A DNA stretch of 50,305 bases from an archaeon (GTDB lineage Archaea > Thermoproteota > Nitrososphaeria > Nitrososphaerales > Gagatemarchaeaceae): assembly GCA_021800855.1 (NCBI GenBank), contig JAJYYP010000006.1, positions 1-50,305 on the forward strand. Reading direction: 5' to 3'. The translations under genes and the position numbers were made by a program. Within the stretch, counting starts at the first letter, position 1. Every line of letters starts with the position of its first letter. Below, one piece after another: positions 1 through 6,776 of the stretch. The notes below the pieces were generated by a model that saw only the letters and a list, made by a program, of their open reading frames with translations, ran no database searches and had not been told where the DNA came from.

Positions 1-199
1 AGTCCCCTTCCAAGTTGACCATTATTCCCCTCGTCTTCCGCGCATAGTTGCTTATCGAAGCCTGAGTGACCCCGAGTCGCTTGGCGACCTCTTGCTGCGT
101 GAGATGATATTCATCCTGCAGCCTCCTAGCCACCATGGCCCGGAGTGCAGGCAGAGCAGATTTTGCGACTATCTCATATGGGCTGATGAGGCGTGACAT
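1..199 (-). CDS. Archaeal HTH transcriptional regulator, N-terminal part (runs off left edge)
   Basis: Reading the reverse strand from the ATG at 197-199 gives 66 open codons to the window edge. The N-terminus has an archaeal regulator pattern: SPYEIVAKSALPALRAMVA, then a helix-turn-helix with LTQQEVAKRLGVTQASIS (about residues 38-55). This is the layout of the COG2522-type archaeal HTH regulators, which may carry a C-terminal ligand domain; that part is outside the window, so the ligand is unknown. An AT-rich TATA-like element (ATATTTAA, 229-236) lies about 30 nt upstream. It is divergent from the Lhr helicase gene at 482, with 282 bp between them in which I see only promoter-like sequence. 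Confidence 0.75.
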   Translation of the reverse strand, partial: MSRLISPYEIVAKSALPALRAMVARRLQDEYHLTQQEVAKRLGVTQASISNYARKTRGIMVNLEGD

Positions 200-481
200 C
201 CGATTTCAATAACTTATGTTATAGTCTGATATTTAAGGCAATATTATGGGTTCTGGTAACTTGGTTGAGGAATAAGGCTTCGTCGGCTATCCCTTTGACC
301 AACCCCCCGGTGGTCTGTGTCACCTTCAGTTTTCTGGACCCTTATCCGTGTCCTCATCACGACAGTTTCATTTTGGCTTCGGCTTTCTGGACGCCATGCT
401 ACCATAAACTTATTGGATGAGCTTCAGCCGTTTCGTCACATTGTTGAGATTTGCCCGAGTCCCCACCCTGAGGTATGAGGG

Positions 482-3352
482 ATGATTCCGAACCAGGACG
501 CCTTTCAGCTCCTTTCGCCACCACTGGTGGCTGCGCTGAAGGAGCGCGGCTTCGACTCCCCCACCGACCCTCAGGAGAAGCTCCTCCCCATCGTGAGGGA
601 GGGGAAGAATGCTCTCCTGATGGCTCCGACCGGGACAGGTAAGACCGAAGCCGCTCTATTGCCAATCCTGGATGCCATGGTCAGGGAGGGCGAACCGAGA
701 GAGAAGGGGACCAAGTTGCTCTACATCACTCCGCTCAGGGCGCTGAACAGGGACATGCTCGACAGGATGCAGTGGTGGTGCAAGCGCTTCGACATCAGGC
801 TCGGGGTCAGGCATGGGGACAGCTCCCAGTCTGAGCGGACCAATCTGAGCTTCGCCCCTCCGGACATCCTCATCACCACCCCTGAGACGCTGCAGATCCT
901 GCTGGTTGGCAGGAGGATAAGGCAGAACTTGGCAAAGCTGAGGTGGGTCGTGGTGGATGAGGCCCACGAGTTGTCAGAAGATAAGAGAGGGAGCCAGCTC
1001 AGCGTGGGGCTCGAAAGGCTCCGGGACGTGGCGGAGAAGGACTTCCAGGTGGTCGGCCTGTCTGCGACAGTCGGGTCCCCTGAGAAGGTGGCGCAGTTCT
1101 TGGTGGGGAGCGGGAGAAAATGCGAAGTGGTGCGTGTCCCGGTGGAGAAGAGCCTTTCACTGAGGGTAGACGCCCCCAGAGCTACAGGGGACGACAAGAT
1201 ACTCGCGGACTCTATCTACTCCTATCCAGAGGTCGCGGCGAGGCTCAGGACGGTGAGGGAGCTTGTTGAGAAGTACAGGTCGGTGTTGGTCTTCACCAAC
1301 ACGAGGTCTGAGGCAGAGGCCCTGTCGAGCCGCTTCAGGGTTTGGGACCCCAGCTTTCCCATCGCGGTGCACCACAGCTCCCTTTCGAAGGCGACCCGGG
1401 AGGCGGTCGAGAAGGGCCTCAAGGAGGGCAAACTGCTCGGGGTGATCTGCACGAGCAGCCTCGAGCTCGGGATAGACATCGGGTTCCTAGAATACGTGGT
1501 GCAGTACAACTCCCCCAGGCAAGTCACGAGGCTGATCCAGCGGGTTGGGAGGAGCGGACACAGGATCGGGCAGATCTCCAACGGTCTCGTCATCACCCAG
1601 GACTCGGACGACACCCTCGAAGCAGCTGTCCTTTGCCGCAAATCTGTCATGGGAGAGCTTGAGCCCCTCGAGCCTGTCTTCAACCCCTACGACGTCGCGA
1701 TACACCAAGTGGCCGGGCTCCTCATAGAGCAGACGAACTGGAACTTCGACGACCTGATGGCGCTCTTCAGGCGGAGCTACGCCTACGCGGACCTGGACGC
1801 CGACAGGCTGAAGAAGGTCCTCGCGTACATGAGGGAGAGGTATCCAAGACTCGCATATTACAGCGAGTCTGACGGGAAGGTGTTCCGAGCCCGGGACGTC
1901 AAACCTCTCTTCTCTTACTACTTCGACAACCTTTCGATGATCCCGGATGAGAAGCAGTATCTGGTCATCGAAGGTGACAACTTCGTCGGTACCCTGGACG
2001 AGGCCTTCGTCTCGGAATACGGGGAGGTCGGAGTGAAGTTCGTTGAGGCGGGGAGGTGCTGGAAGGTGGAGCAGATTTATGGGAACAAGGTCTACGTCAA
2101 GGCTGAAGAAGACCCCACTGGAGCCGTCCCTAACTGGGTGGGGGACGAGATACCCGTCCCAAGGGAGGTCGCTGCCGAAGTTGGCGCAGTGAGGAGGAGG
2201 TACGCCGAGGAGCTCTCAAAAGGGACAGGATCAAAGTACCTGGACGAGCTAGTACTGACCTACCCGATTTCCAGGGTAGTCCTCGAAGAGTCGCTGAAGG
2301 AAGTGGCCGAGCAGTACGAGGCGAAGCTCCCCATACCCTCGGAGAGACTGATCACCATCGAGAAGTGGGACAGGTTCATAGTGATTCAGGCAGCCTTCGG
2401 TCATCGGGTGAACAGGTTGCTCGCCAGGGTCATCGGACAAATCGTCTCCGAGAGGATTGGACAGTCGGTTGCGGTGCACCAGGACCCCTATCGGATAGTC
2501 ATAGAAGCCGACGCTTCGCCTGCTATGGTGCTCTCCGTAATAGAAGAACTCCACAAGCTCGATCTGAGAGTGGCGACCGAAAAGGCGGTAGAGAGGAGCG
2601 GGATTTTCAAACGGAGACTGATACACGCGGGGAAAAAATGCGGTGCTATAGCCAAGGATGCTGACTACGCAAGCGTCTCAATTTCGGGGATTATCGAGGC
2701 GCTCAGAGACACCCCGGTCTACGAAGAGGCGATGAGCGTGATTTTCCACGACGACTTCGACCTGGCAGGGGCGTCTGACGTGGTCGAAAAGATCCATGCC
2801 GGGGCCATAGAGGTAAAACTAGTGGAGTACGAAGCACTCACCCCCATAGCGCGCATCGGGGTCGAGGAGATCAGCAGGAGGGGGGAGATTGTCTCGCCCG
2901 AGAGGCTCAGGGCCCTACTCAAGCAGTCCACGAGAGCCAGGATCAACGAGACATTCTTGGTGGTAGTCTGCACCAACTGCTGGAACTTCCTCGAACTCAG
3001 GAAGGTCGTCGACCTGGAGGGGCTCGACAGGTGCCCCGCCTGCGGCAAGGCCGCCGTCGGGCTCTCGACCGACTCCTACGAGAACGTCTTCTCTCTCGCG
3101 ATGAAAGCGAGGAGTAGATCGGACCTCCGTGGAAGCAAGCAGAAGCTTGTGGAGTCGCTCAGGAAATCGGCTGAACTTAGGGCCGAGTACGGACATGCCG
3201 TTGACATACTGGTCGCCGGGAGGGGCATCAGGATAACCGACGCCTCGGCCCTGGCCGCGAAGATGAGGAAAGAAGGGACAGACGTGATCGAGCTGGCGAT
3301 AGAGGGCGAGAGAGAAGCGCTCCGCAGGCGCTACTTCTTTGCGGCTTCCTGA
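482..3352 (+). CDS. lhr: Lhr-family ATP-dependent helicase (first copy)
   Basis: Superfamily 2 3'-5' helicase of the Lhr type, 956 aa, within the usual archaeal Lhr range. Visible motifs: Walker A APTGTGKT (about 48-55), DEAH box VVVDEAHEL (about 157-164), motif III GLSAT (about 192), motif IV FTNTRSEAEA (about 271), motif VI QRVGRSGHR (about 353-361). A C-terminal Cys4 zinc site is seen as CTNC and CPAC (about residues 830-854). Lhr proteins unwind DNA and RNA:DNA hybrids and are linked to DNA repair. The ATG at 482 is preceded by a GAGG. The gene runs tail to tail into the Nse3-like gene with a 22-bp overlap. A second Lhr lies at 6777-9620 and the Smc5/6-like operon is between the two, suggesting a shared repair role (inference). 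Confidence 0.93.
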   Translation: MIPNQDAFQLLSPPLVAALKERGFDSPTDPQEKLLPIVREGKNALLMAPTGTGKTEAALLPILDAMVREGEPREKGTKLLYITPLRALNRDMLDRMQWWCKRFDIRLGVRHGDSSQSERTNLSFAPPDILITTPETLQILLVGRRIRQNLAKLRWVVVDEAHELSEDKRGSQLSVGLERLRDVAEKDFQVVGLSATVGSPEKVAQFLVGSGRKCEVVRVPVEKSLSLRVDAPRATGDDKILADSIYSYPEVAARLRTVRELVEKYRSVLVFTNTRSEAEALSSRFRVWDPSFPIAVHHSSLSKATREAVEKGLKEGKLLGVICTSSLELGIDIGFLEYVVQYNSPRQVTRLIQRVGRSGHRIGQISNGLVITQDSDDTLEAAVLCRKSVMGELEPLEPVFNPYDVAIHQVAGLLIEQTNWNFDDLMALFRRSYAYADLDADRLKKVLAYMRERYPRLAYYSESDGKVFRARDVKPLFSYYFDNLSMIPDEKQYLVIEGDNFVGTLDEAFVSEYGEVGVKFVEAGRCWKVEQIYGNKVYVKAEEDPTGAVPNWVGDEIPVPREVAAEVGAVRRRYAEELSKGTGSKYLDELVLTYPISRVVLEESLKEVAEQYEAKLPIPSERLITIEKWDRFIVIQAAFGHRVNRLLARVIGQIVSERIGQSVAVHQDPYRIVIEADASPAMVLSVIEELHKLDLRVATEKAVERSGIFKRRLIHAGKKCGAIAKDADYASVSISGIIEALRDTPVYEEAMSVIFHDDFDLAGASDVVEKIHAGAIEVKLVEYEALTPIARIGVEEISRRGEIVSPERLRALLKQSTRARINETFLVVVCTNCWNFLELRKVVDLEGLDRCPACGKAAVGLSTDSYENVFSLAMKARSRSDLRGSKQKLVESLRKSAELRAEYGHAVDILVAGRGIRITDASALAAKMRKEGTDVIELAIEGEREALRRRYFFAAS

Positions 3353-3891
3353 GCGCGCGAAAGGATTAGGGTCATCAGGGACTTTTCGTCGACTTCCGCC
3401 CTGGTCCTCCACCCTATGTGTAGCATCCCCTTGTCGTCCTGGTCGAGGTACCCCTTCTTGACGTACCTGTCCAGGGAGTAGTCGACGCGCCACCTCGGAA
3501 ACTTTTCGCGGAGGAACTGCTCGACTTCGCGCCGGGAGACGCGCCCTGACTTTGAGTTGATGAAAGCGATGCTGGCAGCGAGGACTGCAAGGTCGTCGAT
3601 GCGTATCCCTGACGTCTCCGCTTCGCTAATCGTCGGTGGCTCTTTGAACCTCAAAAGGAACCGCGAGGAGTCATCGGTGGCGTCCGGCCCCTTCACCTCG
3701 AACACCTCGAGCCCCATTGGCGCCACGTCTTCAGAGAGGACTTCGATTATCTTGCGGTAATCGCGACCCAAGTGCCTCCTCATCTCCCACCCCTTGACCC
3801 CCGGGTTCCGCCCGCGCTGAAGGACGAGTACCTGGAATGCCCTCCTTACCTTCCTCTCCAGCAGCGCCCTGTCTGCGCTCTCCGGCTCCAT
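3331..3891 (-). CDS. Nse3/MAGE-like winged-helix subunit of an Smc5/6-type complex
   Basis: 186 aa, last gene of a three-gene reverse-strand operon; its ATG overlaps the stop of the preceding gene (TGATG at 3889-3893). In eukaryotes Nse3/MAGE is a tandem winged-helix protein that binds the kleisin Nse4 and DNA. What I see: an N-terminal helical region (1-55), then a segment like MAGE domain B: GLEVFEVKG (about 60-68), a helix with AASIAFINSKSGRVSRREVEQFL (start about 105) matching the MAGE 'ILxxIfmkGnxIsEeexwefL' layout, and KKGYLDQDDKGMLHIGWRTR (145-164) followed by AEVD, matching the MAGE 'YLexxxxxxxxfxWGpRAhaEi' signature. The match is by eye and remote; other winged-helix proteins (ScpB-like) are the alternative. 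Context beside an Nse4-like and an SMC-like protein supports the call. Confidence 0.65.
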   Translation of the reverse strand: MEPESADRALLERKVRRAFQVLVLQRGRNPGVKGWEMRRHLGRDYRKIIEVLSEDVAPMGLEVFEVKGPDATDDSSRFLLRFKEPPTISEAETSGIRIDDLAVLAASIAFINSKSGRVSRREVEQFLREKFPRWRVDYSLDRYVKKGYLDQDDKGMLHIGWRTRAEVDEKSLMTLILSRAQEAAKK

Positions 3892-4649
3892 CAGCTGTCC
3901 CCCGTTATCGAGATGGCCACCGACTTTGGGGTCCCCTTTGCCCTCTCGGCGAGAGCCATCGTCCAGATCTTCCCGGTGAGGGGCTCGGTCTTCAGCAGCG
4001 CCCTCCCCTCGCTTATGAGGAAGGCAAGCAGGTACGCCCTCCTGACCTTGGCCCCGTAGCTTTCACCCTCTATGAACTGGCGGTAGTCCAACCATTCGCC
4101 ATTTGACTTCTGAAGGAGCTCGTCGTAGAGGCGGGTCAGGCCGAGTTCAAACTCTTCAGCGGTGAAGACGCCGAGGCTGACCAGGTCTGAATATTCTACG
4201 ACCCCGGGGATAATCCCATATGTTCCCAACTGGCTCTTGAAGCGCTCTGACATGGGAGTCAGCTCGCGCCAGTAGACGAAGGCCTTCTCGAGCCCACGAG
4301 AGGACAGCTGGTCCACCTGGGCGATTGGGTGCCAGCTCTTCACGAACGCCTCCGAAAGGGTCTCCTTGGGGAGTAGCTTCAGCTTCAGCTGAATGAGCAG
4401 TGGGTCTATGTAGAGGGCGCTGGCCCTCTGTTTAAGCCACTGGTCCTGGAGCTTTACTATTTGGGCGAGCTCGAGCATCGCTTCCGAGTCAACGAGCAGC
4501 TCGTCGAGGAACTTCAGCTCGGGGAGGCGCTGCTTCAGGAGCAATATCTTCTCCCGGATGTCTACGTCGAATGGATTGGCGCTGCTCGTCTCCACATCAC
4601 GGCAGAGTTCTATCACCCTCAGATAGTCGTCGAGCTTCGTCTGTTCCAC
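3891..4649 (-). CDS. Nse4-like kleisin of an Smc5/6-type complex
   Basis: 252 aa from a GTG at 4647-4649, directly after the SMC-like stop codon (TGAGTG). Residues about 45-90 contain LDELLVDSEAMLELAQIV followed by a basic helix, resembling the Nse3-binding part of Nse4, where an 'EAxLDxxxLVxASDL' helix is typical. Residues about 203-222 read RRAYLLAFLISEGRALLKTE, which resembles the Nse4 C-terminal winged helix ('NxFyxSFLvxDGRaxi'). Kleisins bridge the two SMC heads; Nse4 bridges Smc5 and Smc6. The order SMC, kleisin-like, winged-helix partner is also that of bacterial smc-scpA-scpB, so at minimum this is an SMC accessory subunit. The specific Nse4 assignment is inference from short similarities. 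Confidence 0.6.
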   Translation of the reverse strand: MEQTKLDDYLRVIELCRDVETSSANPFDVDIREKILLLKQRLPELKFLDELLVDSEAMLELAQIVKLQDQWLKQRASALYIDPLLIQLKLKLLPKETLSEAFVKSWHPIAQVDQLSSRGLEKAFVYWRELTPMSERFKSQLGTYGIIPGVVEYSDLVSLGVFTAEEFELGLTRLYDELLQKSNGEWLDYRQFIEGESYGAKVRRAYLLAFLISEGRALLKTEPLTGKIWTMALAERAKGTPKSVAISITGDS

Positions 4650-6686
4650 TCACTTCAGCTCCTTGACCTCTGACCCGCCGTGCACTGCCTGGACAGTTAT
4701 GACGTGAGCGCTCTTGTCGAAGACGGTGAGGATAGATGGGGTTATCACGATGTACTGTGACGCCTCCCTCTGCTTCATCTGAGAGAGTATCATCTTGAAC
4801 ATGGCCTCCCTGTTCTTGGGGTCCATGTGTATGTCGAACTCGTCGAGCGCCCTCAGGGGGGAGACGATCCTCGCCTGCAACGACAGGAGGAACGCCATCA
4901 GCGCCACCGACCGTTCGCCTCCGCTCTGCGTGAACGGGTCAAGGGTGGAGGGCGCTCCGCCCCGGAACCCCACATAGAGGTCGAACCCGGCATCCTCGAT
5001 GGCGTCGGCCTGCTCGAGCTTGATGAAACCGCTGGCGTCGGCGGCTGAGAGCACCGCCTGGTAAGCCGGGTCTACTGCCTCTACGAGGTCCTCCATCGCC
5101 TTCCTCCAGACCTCCTTGCGCGACCCGAGCTCCACGAGCATAGACTTCTTGTTTTCCTGGAGCTTGGCAAGCTTGACCTTAAGCTCCTCGATGTTCCCAG
5201 AGTAGTCGTTGTAAATCTTCTCAGCGTCGTCCGGGACGTCCTGCATCTTCTGGATGTGCGCCGATACCAGCTTCAGTTCCTCTGACACCTCGTAAGGCTG
5301 CCTGGCGGTCTCCATCCTAGCACCTGCTTTCTCTAGGTCGGGCGCGAGCTTGTCCAGCTCGGATCTATACTCCTTGGCACTCCGTTCGAGGTCGTGTAGG
5401 TCTGACTCGGTCACCCTGATCCTGTATGTCAGTACCTCCGCCTTCACCCTGAACGAGACGTAGCTTTCAGTGGTCCGTTTGATCAGCTCCTCGGTCCTGG
5501 TGATCTCCGGCTGGAGCGAAGACACCTCCCTATCGAGCTCCCCCTTTCTGCGCTTCGCGTCCTCTTCCGCGGCCTCTCCCTTCTTTTCGATATATTCGGC
5601 CAGGTCCTTCAGCCTCTTCCCACTCTTGTCCCCGCCCTTGGCCAGGAGCTCGTCTATGGTGTTCGAGAGCCCCGCCATGTCCTCCTTTATGGAACGATAG
5701 GCGTCCCTTGCTGATTCGTCCTTTGCCTTCTCCGACTCCGCCCTTATGAGCGCGTAGTACAGCTTTCTGAGCTCGACCTGCTTGTCGAGAAGGGTCTGGT
5801 GCATCTGCTCGGCGTCGGCCGTCACCTCGGCCTGCTGGGACTTCAGATCCTCCAGCGCCCTGGTCTTCGACATGATCTTCTCCTCCGCAATCTGGAGCGC
5901 TTTGCTCAGCTTGGCTTCAGTGCACCACAGGAGCTCCTTGGAAAGGAGGTCGCGGTGCTCGATCAGCTTCCTCTTCTCCTGATAGCGGTCGTACACCTGC
6001 TTCCAGTATTCTAGCGCCTGGTTGGCGTTGTCAATCAGTTGAATGAGTGAACTCTCCTCCCCGACGAGGCCGCTCAGCTCCTGCTCGGCGAGCAGAATCC
6101 TTTGCCTGTACTCGGAGAACCCGACCGCTTCCTCGACCATCCTCAGCCTTTCTTGTGGGGTGACGGCGCCCAGCTCTTCAATCATCCCCTGGTGCATTAT
6201 AATCAGTAGGTTGTCGGGGTTGATGCCGAACTCGCGGAGCAACCTGACCACTTCGCTCTTATCAATCTCCTTGTAGTCTGCCTCGAACCAGTATGAGCCG
6301 TCACGCCTGAGGTAGCGGCTCAGCATGAAGGTGTCGGACTTCGAATATGGTATCGGCCTGCGACCTGCCTTCGCGGAGTTGTCAAAGACGAGGGAGACCC
6401 TGGCTATCTCTTTGCCCCTTCGGATGAGGTCTGAGAGCTTCCGAGAGCGTTCAGTGTATGCTTGACCGAACGCGACTGAAATCGCCAGTAGCACTGAAGA
6501 CTTGCCTGCCCCGTTGGGACCGACTATCAGGTTCAGCCCTTCACGCAGGGGGATCCTGGCATATTCGTAACTCATGAAGTTCTCAAGGATGATCTCCTTG
6601 ACGGTCGTGAGGTGGGAAGGCCTCTCTTGGGAGACCTCTTTGACGCTGCGGGACAAGCTTACAGGCTGCGCGAACCCTGGACGCAT
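4650..6686 (-). CDS. SMC/Rad50-like ABC ATPase, Smc5/6-related, with short arms and no hinge
   Basis: 678 aa. Walker A GPNGAGKS at about 56-63, Q-loop region IIMHQGMI (162-169), then VTPQERLRMVEEAVGF (175-190), a typical SMC/Rad50 stretch. Two coiled-coil arms span about 195-345 and 365-535. ABC signature FTQSGGERSVALMAFLLSL (585-603) and Walker B SPLRALDEFDIHMDPKNR (609-626) are closest to Smc5/Smc6, which carry 'LSGGERS' and 'xDEFDvxMDxxNR'. Between the arms there is only a short glycine/lysine-rich turn (about 348-362): no SMC hinge domain and no CxxC zinc hook, and the total is far below the 1000-1200 aa of true SMCs. The start is the ATG at 6686; later starts are possible since conserved sequence begins near residue 28. 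It shares a divergent promoter region with the second Lhr gene. Confidence 0.8.
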   Translation of the reverse strand: MRPGFAQPVSLSRSVKEVSQERPSHLTTVKEIILENFMSYEYARIPLREGLNLIVGPNGAGKSSVLLAISVAFGQAYTERSRKLSDLIRRGKEIARVSLVFDNSAKAGRRPIPYSKSDTFMLSRYLRRDGSYWFEADYKEIDKSEVVRLLREFGINPDNLLIIMHQGMIEELGAVTPQERLRMVEEAVGFSEYRQRILLAEQELSGLVGEESSLIQLIDNANQALEYWKQVYDRYQEKRKLIEHRDLLSKELLWCTEAKLSKALQIAEEKIMSKTRALEDLKSQQAEVTADAEQMHQTLLDKQVELRKLYYALIRAESEKAKDESARDAYRSIKEDMAGLSNTIDELLAKGGDKSGKRLKDLAEYIEKKGEAAEEDAKRRKGELDREVSSLQPEITRTEELIKRTTESYVSFRVKAEVLTYRIRVTESDLHDLERSAKEYRSELDKLAPDLEKAGARMETARQPYEVSEELKLVSAHIQKMQDVPDDAEKIYNDYSGNIEELKVKLAKLQENKKSMLVELGSRKEVWRKAMEDLVEAVDPAYQAVLSAADASGFIKLEQADAIEDAGFDLYVGFRGGAPSTLDPFTQSGGERSVALMAFLLSLQARIVSPLRALDEFDIHMDPKNREAMFKMILSQMKQREASQYIVITPSILTVFDKSAHVITVQAVHGGSEVKELK

Positions 6687-6746
6687 TTAGACATTGCTGA
6701 CCGCGCAGTCGATATTCACTTTCGGTCATCCCTCTCTAACTACTCC

Positions 6747-6752
6747 TTAAAT
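6747..6752 (+). promoter_or_regulatory. TATA box for the second Lhr gene
   Basis: TTAAAT at 6747-6752 lies about 27 nt before the TTG at 6777, the spacing expected for a leaderless archaeal transcript. This fixes the start of the second helicase at 6777 instead of upstream in-frame codons that would overlap the divergent SMC-like gene. Confidence 0.6.
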
Positions 6753-6776
6753 CGGCGGGAGCCCTCCAGAAGGTGC

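Noticed and set aside
2249-2626. Long open frames opposite the Lhr genes and elsewhere
   Set aside because: They are antisense shadows of GC-rich coding sequence, with no motifs and starts inside conserved helicase domains.
6612-6776. Upstream extension of the second Lhr to 1002 aa
   Set aside because: It would overlap the divergent SMC-like gene, precedes the TATA box, and the added residues have no helicase character.
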